From DATMER01 sp963741305 (GTDB lineage Bacteria > Acidobacteriota > Thermoanaerobaculia > Multivoradales > UBA5704): DNA of 64,000 nucleotides. A program made the translations under genes and the position numbers. This document shows, piece after piece, positions 37,054 through 45,132 of the stretch. Location of the stretch: positions 682,001 to 746,000 of the forward strand of contig CAVUHL010000003.1 of the NCBI GenBank assembly GCA_963741305.1. The letters are read 5' to 3'. Within the stretch, counting starts at the first letter, position 1; every line of letters starts with the position of its first letter. Below the pieces are notes generated by a model, which saw only the letters and a list, made by a program, of their open reading frames with translations, made no database searches and was not told the DNA's origin.

Positions 37054-37494
37054 CTGTCCGAAAACTCTTCACTCCTGTCCGATTTCTTCTCAGTGTAGTC
37101 CGAAAACTCTCTGCCGCTGTCCGATAACTCCTCGGCGTGGTCCGAGAACTCTCGGCCTCTGTCCGATCTTGCTACGCCTTAGTCCGAAAACTCTCCGGCG
37201 CAGTCCGATTTTGCTCCACGGCAGTCCGAGTTTGCTCCGCTGTAGTCCGAAAACTCTCCGCGGCTGTCCGGAAACTCTGCGGTGCTGTCCGATAAATTTA
37301 CGAGTTAGTCCGATAAATCTGGTGGTTGGTCCGAAAACTTCGGAGGTTAGTCCGATTAATTCTCGGTTTAGTCCGAAAAATTCGGAACTTGGTCCGATAA
37401 ATTCAGGAAACTGTCCGATAAATTGGTGCCGTAGTCCGATTTCTCTAGGCTTTTGTCCGAAAAATTCGAGCTTTGGTCCGATACCGTGGGTATA
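37054..37494. repeat. 21-bp-period tandem array, 21 copies
   Basis: The core GTCCGAWAA (with variants GTCCGATTT and GTCCGAGTT) recurs every 21 bases exactly, from 37054 (first base after the kbl stop) to 37494. The rest of each unit varies, drifting from CTC-rich to AATT-rich along the array. It is AT-richer than its surroundings. All frames of a 21-base period stay open, so the ORFs on both strands here are repeat artefacts. Confidence 0.93.
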
Positions 37495-37506
37495 GAGTTG
37501 GGTGTG

Positions 37507-38397
37507 ATGATTATCAAGCGCAGGTCTCTGCTGACGGTGCTCGTCCTGTCCTGTCTCCTGCCCATCTCCGTCGATGCGGCCGACGAGGTGTTCGACTCGA
37601 ACGGTGTGAAGATCCGGTATGTCACTGAAGGGAAGGGCGAACCCGTCGTCCTCATCCATGGCTGGATGGCCGATTCCAGCATGTGGGGCCAGGATCAGTC
37701 CGGCAACACCAAGCTCTCCGGCGCGGAGGGGTTCCAGTTGATTGCCCTGGATTGCCGGGGGCACGGCAAGAGCGGCAAGCCGCACGACCCGGAGAAGTAC
37801 GGACCCGAAATGGCGGCCGACGTGGTGCGCCTGCTCGACCACCTGAAGATCGAGAAGGCACACTTGATCGGATACTCGAGCGGGGCGTTCATCGCCGGCA
37901 AGGTGGCCGCGACCCACCCCGAGCGCGTCCTCAGCGTCGTCTACGCCGGGCAGGCACCCGTCATCGTGGGATGGAAAGCGTCCGATTTCTCCGAGGTCGA
38001 CGTCTTTGCCAAGGCGGTGGACGAGGGCAAGGGCCTGGGGGCCTACATCATCGCGGTGACACCGCCCGACATGGGGACGCCGACCGAGGACTTTGCGAAC
38101 GCGATTGCCAACTCCTTGTATGGCGACAAGGATGTCAAAGCGTTCTCGGCGGCCGGCCGCGGCTTCAAGAACCTGGAAGTTACCGTGGAGCAACTCGCGA
38201 AGTGCAAGGCTCCGATCCTGTTCATCCACGGTGGGAACGAATCCGATCATGTGAAGAACAGGGTTGCGGCCGTGCGAAAGCTGCTCGGCCGTGGCGAGGT
38301 CAGGATCGTCGAGGGCGGGGATCACATGACCACGCTCATCAAACCGGAGTTCGGGTCCGCGGTCCTCGAGTTCCTGCGCTCCGTCAAACCCAAATAA
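37507..38397 (+). CDS. Secreted alpha/beta hydrolase
   Basis: 296 residues. A signal peptide (RRSLLTVLVLSCLLPISVDA) precedes an alpha/beta hydrolase fold: VVLIHGWMADSSMW (oxyanion region), LDCRGHGKSGKP, the nucleophile elbow GYSSG near residue 120, and a C-terminal GGDHMTTL with the likely catalytic His. It is probably an esterase or lipase-like enzyme outside the cytoplasm, with unknown substrate. ATG 37507 is preferred to the in-frame ATG at 37453, which lies inside the tandem array. No strong Shine-Dalgarno is seen. The 21-bp repeat array ends 12 bases upstream, so it replaces the normal promoter region. Confidence 0.87.
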   Translation: MIIKRRSLLTVLVLSCLLPISVDAADEVFDSNGVKIRYVTEGKGEPVVLIHGWMADSSMWGQDQSGNTKLSGAEGFQLIALDCRGHGKSGKPHDPEKYGPEMAADVVRLLDHLKIEKAHLIGYSSGAFIAGKVAATHPERVLSVVYAGQAPVIVGWKASDFSEVDVFAKAVDEGKGLGAYIIAVTPPDMGTPTEDFANAIANSLYGDKDVKAFSAAGRGFKNLEVTVEQLAKCKAPILFIHGGNESDHVKNRVAAVRKLLGRGEVRIVEGGDHMTTLIKPEFGSAVLEFLRSVKPK

Positions 38398-38422
38398 AGA
38401 AAAGGGGCCGCGGAGCGGCCCC
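38393..38422 (-). terminator. Rho-independent terminator of the 38440-39483 gene
   Basis: The perfect 8-bp stem GGGGCCGC/GCGGCCCC with a 3-base loop lies at 38404-38422. Reading on the minus strand it is followed by TTTTCTTTATTT, a good U-tract. It lies 17 bases after the minus-strand stop and also faces the hydrolase gene ending at 38397, so it may serve both strands weakly. Confidence 0.8.
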
Positions 38423-38439
38423 TATCCATTCAGTACGGC

Positions 38440-39483
38440 TCAGCAGGCGTACTGGCCGCACATCGGCTCGTTCTCGACCATGACATCGTGGTACTTCTGA
38501 GCGGTGGCTCCGGTGCTGTCGGTGACCACCACTCTGAGCTGGAAGCTGCCAGTGGCGGCGCAGACCGATCGTGTGTACGTGCTCGCGGTACCCGCCGCCG
38601 AGCCGTTGTAGTACCACTGGTAGGTATAGGGCGCGGTGCCGCCGGAGGGTGTCGCGGTCCAGCTCCGCGAACGGCACCCGCCCCCGGCGAAGTACTCGTA
38701 GTCGGTGCCCGAGACCGACGCCGATAGAGGCGTCGCAATCGCAGGGCAGGAGTAGTTGACGTCGGTGGTCGAGTAGGAGATGCCCAGGGCGCTGCTCTCC
38801 GTGGAGGCGTAGGCTTCCGAGTAGCAATCGGCCGATCCGTTCACGCTGGACGTGGCATGGCTGGTCGCGTTGGCTCCCGAGCGCGGGTCTTCCTGCGTCT
38901 TGGTAGTGGTCGTGCCGTTCAGGGTCGCGCGGGCGTAGGTGTAGGCATATGTATTGCCCGAGTTGCCGCAGCCGCTGGTGAACGAGGCATCGGCGACCGC
39001 GCCGACCCCCTGGGTGCTGGTGAGGGGGTAGGCGTTCGTGGTCGCGCTGTAGCACCGGCTGCAGCCGGTGGTCGACGACTCGGTCATGCTGGACATGCTG
39101 GACGACTCGCTCATGCTGGACATGCCACCGTCCGCGGGGGCTCTCAGCTCCTGGCGGGCGTTCTCGATTCTGGTGGTCAGGCTTTCGATGACCTTGGCGA
39201 GGTCTTCCGAGGGATGGTTCTGATACTCCTCTTGCAGGGACTTGAGCCTGCCCTTGAGCTCGCCGATCGTCAAGACGATGCCCTCGCGGCCATAGGCGAG
39301 GCGCTCGACCTGGGTTTCGGTCCGCTGGCGTTCGAACACACTTTCGGAGACCTGCTTCCAACCCTCCGCCGCCAACCTGGCCTTGGTCTCCTTCCAGGTT
39401 TCTTTCTCCGCGCTGGCCGCGGAGAGGTGCTGCACCCCCAGGATGCTGATGAGACAAAAGACGGGGGCCCAAAACTTCTTCAT
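38440..39483 (-). CDS. Secreted Ser/Thr/Cys-rich protein with Ig/PKD-like C-terminus
   Basis: 347 residues. A signal peptide (MKKFWAPVFCLISILGVQHL) is followed by a charged coiled-coil-like region to about residue 120, where VIESLTTRIENARQEL is typical. A low-complexity Ser/Met/Thr stretch (SSMSESSSMSSMTESS) and a Ser/Thr/Tyr-rich domain with scattered Cys follow. The C-terminal Ig/PKD-like module carries SGGTAPYTYQWYYNG near residue 280, and the tail ends PMCGQYAC. AAGGAG precedes the ATG at 39483. It is an exported surface-type protein of unknown function, with a clear terminator downstream. Confidence 0.8.
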   Translation of the reverse strand: MKKFWAPVFCLISILGVQHLSAASAEKETWKETKARLAAEGWKQVSESVFERQRTETQVERLAYGREGIVLTIGELKGRLKSLQEEYQNHPSEDLAKVIESLTTRIENARQELRAPADGGMSSMSESSSMSSMTESSTTGCSRCYSATTNAYPLTSTQGVGAVADASFTSGCGNSGNTYAYTYARATLNGTTTTKTQEDPRSGANATSHATSSVNGSADCYSEAYASTESSALGISYSTTDVNYSCPAIATPLSASVSGTDYEYFAGGGCRSRSWTATPSGGTAPYTYQWYYNGSAAGTASTYTRSVCAATGSFQLRVVVTDSTGATAQKYHDVMVENEPMCGQYAC

Positions 39484-39698
39484 GCGAACTCCTTGCACAA
39501 CATGGTTAACGCACAACCGGCCACCACGGCCGGATTCAAGCCAATCTCAGGAGCATCGTTGCCCATGCAGAACCGGGGGAGACTAGGCAAACCTCTCCTA
39601 GCTGTCAAGAGAGGAATAAATGCAAGCAAAAGTGAAAGAAAGAGAAGCCGGGACAGGTCTGGAGATCAGTGCGGGGTGTAGAAATGAACTACGAAACG

Positions 39699-39735
39699 AA
39701 GGGCCGGTGCGAGGTTGCTGGCTCGCCCGGCCCTT
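39699..39735 (-). terminator. Hairpin after the subtilase gene
   Basis: AAGGGCCGG pairs with CCGGCCCTT, extended by an inner GCGAG/CTCGC stem. It lies 8 bases after the minus-strand stop at 39743. The following U-tract is weak, so termination is likely but not certain. Confidence 0.55.
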
Positions 39736-39742
39736 CACTTAC

Positions 39743-41131
39743 TCAGTTGCCTGCCGCTGTCGCTCCCGCCGCGTAAGCGTCGACGTGGCCAGCTCCTACC
39801 TCGAACGCCGAACGGCCGGGCATGGGCACCGCGGTGTTCACGAGGATCTGCTTGACCTGTGCCGGCGTCAAGGACGGATTGGCTTCGAAGAGCAACGCGA
39901 CGATACCGGCCACGTGCGGTGTCGCCATCGAGGTGCCGCTCATGTGGGTGTAGAACGGCAGGTGGGCCGGATCCAGGTTGATGTCGTCAGGGATGGCCAG
40001 AAGCGGAAGGGCGCCGGTCAGCGCGCGGGTGGAAATGATGCTGACCCCGGTTGCCGCCAGCGTCGGCTGGCTGGTGTAGGTCCACTGCTGGCCGTCGGGC
40101 ATGGTGAAGGTGCCGGTCTCGCCCGGGTTTCCGCGCGAGGAGAAGTCAGCCAGCGCGCCGGCCTTGTCCGCGGCGCCCACTGAGATTACCCACGGCGCCA
40201 CCGAGTACGGATTGATCGTATTGGCGGCCGGACCCTCGTTGCCCGCGGCGAAGACCGATACGATGCCTTGCTTGTAGGCCTCGTAGGAGGCGATGTTGAC
40301 AGGGTCCGTGGGATCGAACGCGCCCGTGGTTCCCCAGGAGTTGCTGATCACCCTGATCGGTGCGCCGAAGCTGTTCTTGTTGGCCAGGGCGTAGTCGAAC
40401 CCGCCGACCGCGTCGAGGATCGAGATCACCGCGCCGGATCCATAACCGATGATCGAGGCGTCTGTCGCCACGCCACGGTGCAGGCCGCCGGACTGCGCTC
40501 CGCTGCCGCCGACCGTGCCCGCGCAATGGGTGCCATGCCCGGAGCTGATGTCGGTGATGAGCTGGCCTTCCAGATAGGTCACTGGAAGGAAAGTGAGCAC
40601 GGCGCTCAGGTTGGTCAGCGCCTGGACGTTTTCCACGACGCGGTCACCGAACGTCAGGTCGCCGTGCGTCGCATCGATCCCCGAGTCGTTGACCACCACG
40701 GCGACTCCGGCGCCCGTGAAGCCGTAGTTGGGATCGGCCTGCAGATCGTTGACGCCGGAGATCGTTCGCGCGTCGTTGTTGTAATAGGTCAGCGTGCTGT
40801 TGGCATGGATCGCCAATACGTCGGACCGCCGCGCCAGCTGGCGGATCGCGCCGGGCGTGGCAAGCGCGCCGACGACGGGGAGCTGCCGGAAGGAGATCCC
40901 GCGAGTGATGCCCAGGAGCTGCAGGGATAGCACCTGGGTGGTGTTGACCGGGCTCGATTGCTTGTAGACGACTACGATTTCCAACTGTTGCAAGGGCAAG
41001 GCTGATGCGAGGCGGCTGGCCAACTGCTGGCCGATGTGCGCATCGGCCATGGCGCGGCCGGGCCCCAAGGCCAGGATTGCCATGACCGCAAGTACGAGTG
41101 ATGCGACTCTCCTGAGGTTCTGAGATTTCAC
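39743..41131 (-). CDS. Secreted subtilisin-like serine protease (S8)
   Basis: About 462 residues from a GTG start. A signal peptide (RVASLVLAVMAILALG) and an inhibitor-I9-like propeptide precede the catalytic domain, with Asp in VVVNDSGIDATHGD, His in SSGHGTHCAGTV, Asn in SNSWGTTG and the catalytic Ser in HMSGTSMATPHVAGI. The GTG at 41131 has GGGAGG 4 bases upstream. An in-frame ATG at 41152 lacks a site, and the longer ATG at 41281 would run into the divergent acyltransferase gene. It ends with a short Ala/Gly tail. A hairpin follows the stop. Confidence 0.93.
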   Translation of the reverse strand: MKSQNLRRVASLVLAVMAILALGPGRAMADAHIGQQLASRLASALPLQQLEIVVVYKQSSPVNTTQVLSLQLLGITRGISFRQLPVVGALATPGAIRQLARRSDVLAIHANSTLTYYNNDARTISGVNDLQADPNYGFTGAGVAVVVNDSGIDATHGDLTFGDRVVENVQALTNLSAVLTFLPVTYLEGQLITDISSGHGTHCAGTVGGSGAQSGGLHRGVATDASIIGYGSGAVISILDAVGGFDYALANKNSFGAPIRVISNSWGTTGAFDPTDPVNIASYEAYKQGIVSVFAAGNEGPAANTINPYSVAPWVISVGAADKAGALADFSSRGNPGETGTFTMPDGQQWTYTSQPTLAATGVSIISTRALTGALPLLAIPDDINLDPAHLPFYTHMSGTSMATPHVAGIVALLFEANPSLTPAQVKQILVNTAVPMPGRSAFEVGAGHVDAYAAGATAAGN

Positions 41132-41253
41132 ATTGCCTCCCGCGGCTATCATGTATTGTTGGGAAAATTCCCTTTGATGCGGAAATTCGGGCTCGATCTC
41201 CCGCGCACCACGAGAAATGCAGGTTCCATGCCCCCAGGTGTAAGATCTCCCCC

Positions 41254-42714
41254 ATGACCTCTCCGCCCACCTCCCTGGCAAGGGAGCCGCTCTCCAGCGT
41301 CGACTTCGCCTGGCTGCGGATGGACGACCCCACGAACCTAATGCACATCAACGGGATCCTCGTCCTCGACCAGCCGGTGACGTTCGAGAGCATCCGGGAC
41401 ATCATCGCGCAGCGCCTGCTCGCCATCCCGCGCTTCCGCAACCGCGTCGTGGTCCCCAAGAACGGGAAGCCCTACTGGGAGGCCGATCCGGCCTTCGACA
41501 TCGCCAACCACGTCGGCAGCATTGCGCTTCCGGACCCCGGCGGCGACGCCGAGTTGCGCGAGGTGGTCGAGGGGCTGATCTCCCAGCCGTTCGACCCCGC
41601 CCACCCGATGTGGCACTTCCAGGTCATCCAGAACTTCCGCGGCGGCACCGTCGTCATGGCGAAGCTCCACCACTGCATGGGCGACGGCGTGGCCCTCATG
41701 CTGGTCCTGCTCTCGATGACCGACCGCACGGCCCAGGCCGAGTCCGGGGCCCGCAACCCGTTCCTCAGCCTCTACACGCGGCATGAGCAGGAGCGGCTCC
41801 ACGAGGAGCACCTGGACCTGGACACCATCCGCTGCCTTGCGGAAGAGATCATGCCCGAGGGCATGAAGCTGATGCTTCACCCTGCGGAGGCGTTCCGCAA
41901 GGTGAAGGGCTGGGTCAAGGGGCCGGCGGCCACGGGCGCGCTGGGCAGGCTGGTCTTCCGCAAGCCGGACCCCCGCACGGTCTTCAAGGGGAAGCTGGGA
42001 GTGGCCAAGTCCGTGGCCTGGTCCGAGGCCCTCTCCCTGGCCGAGGTCAAGGCGGTAAGCAAGGCCCTGGGCGCCACCATCAACGACGTGCTCCTCACCG
42101 CCATGACGGGCGGCCTGCGGCGCTACCTGACGCAGAACGGCGGCGCGCCTCCGGACGACCTCAACTTCCGGGCGGCCATGCCCGTCAACCTCCGCACCAT
42201 GGAGCGGATGGACCAGCTGGGCAACCAGTTCGGGCTCATCTTCCTGTCGCTGCCGGTGGGGATCGCCGATCCCGCGAAGCGGCTGGCGGAGCTGAAGCGG
42301 CGCTCGAGCTCGCTCAAACGCTCCATGGAGCCGGTGGTGGTCTTCCGCATCCTCGACACCCTGGGGATCGTGCCGCGCAAGGTCCAGGATCTGGTGGTCA
42401 GCATCTTCGCGACCAAGGCCACGGCGGTGATGACCAACGTGCCGGGTCCCAAGGACGTGCTCTACCTGGCGGGCAAGCCGATCCAGGACCTCTTCTTCTG
42501 GGTGCCGCAGGCGGGGAGGGTGGGGATCGGCATCAGCATCTGCAGCTATGCGGGCCGCGTGAGGCTCGGCGTCGGCAGCGATACCGGCCTCGTCCCGGAC
42601 CCCGAAAAGATCGTGGAGGGCTTCCACGAAGAGCTGGAAGCCATGCGCCGTCTGGCCGGCAGCACGGGGGAGTTGACAAGCGAAACGCCTCTTGCTAGAG
42701 TTGCCGTGCCCTAG
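41254..42714 (+). CDS. Wax ester synthase/diacylglycerol acyltransferase (WS/DGAT)
   Basis: 486 residues. The family active-site motif HHxxxDG is present as HHCMGDG near residue 140. Other signatures are DFAWLRMDDPTNLMHI near residue 18 and the C-terminal TNVPGPKDVLYLAGKPI. The enzyme esterifies fatty alcohols or diacylglycerol with acyl-CoA to make storage lipids, at the membrane or lipid body surface. It starts 122 bases from the divergent subtilase and ends before a strong terminator, so it is likely a single-gene unit. Confidence 0.92.
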   Translation: MTSPPTSLAREPLSSVDFAWLRMDDPTNLMHINGILVLDQPVTFESIRDIIAQRLLAIPRFRNRVVVPKNGKPYWEADPAFDIANHVGSIALPDPGGDAELREVVEGLISQPFDPAHPMWHFQVIQNFRGGTVVMAKLHHCMGDGVALMLVLLSMTDRTAQAESGARNPFLSLYTRHEQERLHEEHLDLDTIRCLAEEIMPEGMKLMLHPAEAFRKVKGWVKGPAATGALGRLVFRKPDPRTVFKGKLGVAKSVAWSEALSLAEVKAVSKALGATINDVLLTAMTGGLRRYLTQNGGAPPDDLNFRAAMPVNLRTMERMDQLGNQFGLIFLSLPVGIADPAKRLAELKRRSSSLKRSMEPVVVFRILDTLGIVPRKVQDLVVSIFATKATAVMTNVPGPKDVLYLAGKPIQDLFFWVPQAGRVGIGISICSYAGRVRLGVGSDTGLVPDPEKIVEGFHEELEAMRRLAGSTGELTSETPLARVAVP

Positions 42715-42783
42715 AGGGGGCTGTGTGGCAGCACACCTTCTCGCAAGACGGGCTACTTCGCAGTATCAGGAGCAAAAGGTCCC

Positions 42784-42820
42784 GGGGGAGCCGCGAAAGC
42801 AGCTCCCCCGTTGCCTTTTT
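42784..42820 (+). terminator. Rho-independent terminator after the WS/DGAT gene
   Basis: The stem GGGGGAGC/GCTCCCCC with a 10-base loop is followed closely by GTTGCCTTTTT. It lies about 70 bases after the acyltransferase stop and before the PIN gene. Confidence 0.85.
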
Positions 42821-42858
42821 GGGGAAAACCCTCCCGAGGTCGGTGTTAGCATCCTCCT

Positions 42859-43338
42859 ATGAAGGCGCGTGTGTACATTGAGACCTCTATGGTTAGCTAT
42901 CTCACGGCCCGGCCGAGTCGAGACATCGTAGCTGCAGCCCATCAGCAGATCTCTCTGGATTGGTGGGAGCGCCGCCGGGACGATTTCGAGCTCGTTACCT
43001 CACTCTTGGTGCGGAATGAGGCCCGGCTTGGTGATCCGGAGGCAGCTCAGAGGAGACTGGCAATCCTCGACGGCATTTCACTGCTGGAAGTAACGGATGC
43101 AGCTCAGAATCTGGCGGTAACGATCGTCAGGGAAGGGCTCCTCCCACAGACGGCGTACCCCGACGCCCTGCATATTGCAACAGCAACTGTGCACCAGGCT
43201 GACTATCTTCTGACCTGGAACTGCAATCACATTGCGAATGCCGAGATCCTGCCGCGGATCGCCTTGATCTGCGAGCGAATGGGTTTAGCGCTCCCCTACA
43301 TTTGTACTCCTGAAGAATTGCTTGGAGAATCCCAATGA
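42859..43338 (+). CDS. PIN-domain VapC-like toxin
   Basis: 159 residues. The PIN fold is shown by the N-terminal YIETSMVSYL, the central acidic LLVRNEARLGD, and TAYPDALHIATATVHQADYLLTWNCNHI, which together supply the metal-binding acidic residues of an endoribonuclease. In VapC-type toxin-antitoxin systems this cuts RNA until bound by its antitoxin. The next gene overlaps its stop by four bases (ATGA) and encodes a small acidic protein, a likely partner. The order toxin first, antitoxin second is less common but known for this subgroup. Confidence 0.83.
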   Translation: MKARVYIETSMVSYLTARPSRDIVAAAHQQISLDWWERRRDDFELVTSLLVRNEARLGDPEAAQRRLAILDGISLLEVTDAAQNLAVTIVREGLLPQTAYPDALHIATATVHQADYLLTWNCNHIANAEILPRIALICERMGLALPYICTPEELLGESQ

Positions 43339-43523
43339 CCACCGACCCTATCGTTGACGAGTTGGATCGTCTTCGCGCCGAGCAGATGGCCCGCTTCAAC
43401 TTTGATTTCGAGGCTTTCTATCGGGACCTGAAGGAGCAGGAGAAGCGCTTGGAGCAGCCGCCCCAATCGCCACCGGAGGCGCCGGCTCACAAACGCTATC
43501 CCGGTTTCGCTGTTCGCCGGTGA
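43335..43523 (+). CDS. Small protein, probable antitoxin partner of the PIN protein
   Basis: 62 residues, charged, no signal peptide: DPIVDELDRLRAEQMARF, a central FDFEAFYRDLKEQEKRLEQ helix and a Pro-rich tail ending YPGFAVRR. It overlaps the PIN gene (ATGA), which suggests coupled translation. No DNA-binding motif is obvious. The antitoxin role is inferred from position and size only. Confidence 0.65.
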   Translation: MTTDPIVDELDRLRAEQMARFNFDFEAFYRDLKEQEKRLEQPPQSPPEAPAHKRYPGFAVRR

Positions 43524-43573
43524 CACCCTGGGATAGAATCGGCCTCTGAACCCGTTAAGGAGAGGAGGCTGTC

Positions 43574-44134
43574 ATGCCTTTCGGAAGCTTGTGGCTGCCC
43601 GTCGTCGTCTCGGCTGTTGCGGTCTGGCTGGTGAGTGCCGTCCTCCACATGGTCCTGAAGTACCACCGGGCCGACCACAGGCCGCTCGCCGAGGAGGATG
43701 GGGTCGGCCATACCCTGCGCAAGGCGGCGTCCGGGCCTGGCGTCTACATGATCCCCCATTGCTCCGACATGTCCCAGATGAAGGATCCCGCCTTCGTCAA
43801 GAAGTTCGAGGAGGGTCCGGTCGCGATCATCACGGTGATGCCCAATGGCATGCCCAACATGGGGAAGTCCCTGGGGCTGTGGCTCGGCTTCTGCCTGCTG
43901 GTCAGCTTCGTCACCTCCTATATCGCCCGCCATTCCCTCGATCCCGGCGCGGTGGGCATGGAGGTCATGCGCCTCACGGGGACGGTCGCCTTCATCGCGT
44001 ACGGGCTCGGTTACTTTCAGGATTCGATCTGGAAGGGAATTCCCTGGTCGAATTCGTTGCGCGGCATTGTCGACGCCGCGGTCTACGCCCTGGTGACCGG
44101 GCTCGTGTTCCGCTTCCTTTGGCCGGCCGTCTGA
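43574..44134 (+). CDS. Small multi-pass membrane protein of unknown function
   Basis: 186 residues with about four membrane helices (near residues 6-28, 97-116, 132-152 and 165-183) and a cytoplasmic or periplasmic loop containing HCSDMSQMKDPAFVKKFEEGP. AGGAGAGGAGG-type bases precede the ATG. Its stop is one base before the next gene, so it heads a six-gene run. I recognise no family. Confidence 0.72.
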   Translation: MPFGSLWLPVVVSAVAVWLVSAVLHMVLKYHRADHRPLAEEDGVGHTLRKAASGPGVYMIPHCSDMSQMKDPAFVKKFEEGPVAIITVMPNGMPNMGKSLGLWLGFCLLVSFVTSYIARHSLDPGAVGMEVMRLTGTVAFIAYGLGYFQDSIWKGIPWSNSLRGIVDAAVYALVTGLVFRFLWPAV

Positions 44135-44135
44135 G

Positions 44136-44573
44136 ATGCGAACCCTCCTGATCGCGGCCGCGAGCCTCCTCTGGCTCGGGAGCTCGTTGCCCAAATGCTC
44201 AGACCGTTTCGAGATCAGCCTCGCCAGTGTCAAGACAGGGGATTCGGAGCATCAGCTCGCGGAAGACCTCACTATCGAATGTTCTGACGGGAGGCCTTTG
44301 GCCCTGCTTCCGCGTGGCACCCGGCTCCCCGCCAGCTATGAGGATCGGTTCTTCGCCATCGAGGAGGGCGCAGAGGAGATCCAACTGCAATTCACGGCCT
44401 TGGGGCTGTTCGTCAGCGAAAAGCTTCACAAGGCGCCGGGGGGGCTGCCGCACATGAAAGCGACGATCCGTGTGGACGAGGCAGGGCTGGTTACGTTGAC
44501 CGAGTGGGACCCGGACGAGGAGATCGTCATTCCGATCGGTTCTCTACCCGTCGAGAAGGTGGGTGCCCAGTGA
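44136..44573 (+). CDS. Secreted protein resembling an Hsp70 substrate-binding beta domain
   Basis: 145 residues with a signal-type N-terminus (MRTLLIAAASLLWLGSS). The mature part resembles the beta-sandwich peptide-binding domain of DnaK: LLPRGTRLPASYEDRF aligns with the Hsp70 LIPRNTTIPTKK region, a strand EEIQLQFTALG follows, then GGLPHMKATIRVDEAGLVTL aligns with the Hsp70 G-V-P-Q-I-E-V-T-F-x-I-D-A-N-G stretch. There is no ATPase domain. The likeness is by eye and unusual for an exported protein. It sits 1 base after the membrane protein gene and overlaps the OmpA gene by GTGA. Confidence 0.6.
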   Translation: MRTLLIAAASLLWLGSSLPKCSDRFEISLASVKTGDSEHQLAEDLTIECSDGRPLALLPRGTRLPASYEDRFFAIEEGAEEIQLQFTALGLFVSEKLHKAPGGLPHMKATIRVDEAGLVTLTEWDPDEEIVIPIGSLPVEKVGAQ

Positions 44574-45130
44574 AGCGCCTCGCTGGCATCGCCGTGCTAC
44601 TTCTCAGCCTACCCGCTGCCGCGCAGCAGGAAATCCAGAAGCCGAAAGACAAGTGGCAGCAACCGGGGGAGATCCAGCAGCCCAAGGGAACGTGGCAGCA
44701 GCCCGGAGAGATCCAGGTCCCGAAAGGCATCCAGGCCATCCGCACCCAGGAAGAGAAGTGCACCAAGCGCTTCCAGGTGGTCGCGGATGCCCTGTTCGAG
44801 TTCGACAAGGCTACCCTCACGCCGGATGCCGAGGAGACGCTGAAGGCCCTGGTCCCGCTCCTTGCCAAGGCTGGTAAGCATCCGGCCACCATCGAGGGCC
44901 ACACGGACGCCAAGGGTGACGACTCCTACAACCAGGCTCTGAGCGAGAAGCGGGCTCGGACCGTCAAGGACTGGCTCGTGTCTCATGGCGCCGTGGCCGC
45001 AACCACCGCGGTTCAGGGCTTGGGAGAGCGGCGTCCGGTCGCACCCAACGCCAAGCCCGACGGCTCCGACGATCCCGAGGGGCGGCAGAAGAACCGGCGG
45101 GTCGAAGTCGTGCTCGATCTGTGCAAGTAG
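44570..45130 (+). CDS. OmpA-family peptidoglycan-binding protein
   Basis: 186 residues from a GTG that overlaps the previous stop (GTGA). A signal peptide (VKRLAGIAVLLLSLPAAA) is followed by short repeats of the type QQPGEIQQPKG. The OmpA C-terminal domain then shows DALFEFDKATLTPDAEETL, IEGHTDAKGDDSYNQALSEKR and QKNRRVEVVL, the usual peptidoglycan-binding pattern. There is no beta-barrel domain, so it probably anchors to the cell wall in the periplasm. Confidence 0.88.
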   Translation: MKRLAGIAVLLLSLPAAAQQEIQKPKDKWQQPGEIQQPKGTWQQPGEIQVPKGIQAIRTQEEKCTKRFQVVADALFEFDKATLTPDAEETLKALVPLLAKAGKHPATIEGHTDAKGDDSYNQALSEKRARTVKDWLVSHGAVAATTAVQGLGERRPVAPNAKPDGSDDPEGRQKNRRVEVVLDLCK

Positions 45131-45132
45131 CC

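Noticed and set aside
37054..37494. CRISPR array
   Set aside because: Only 6-9 bases are conserved per 21-base unit and there are no 25-40-base spacers or cas genes.
37090..38325. 411-residue minus-strand protein with 7-residue repeats
   Set aside because: Its repeats are the translated 21-bp array and the rest is antisense to the hydrolase gene.
38440..39483. RiPP precursor, because of Cys/Ser/Thr richness
   Set aside because: It has a Sec signal peptide, an Ig/PKD-like domain and no shared motif with peptides A-D.
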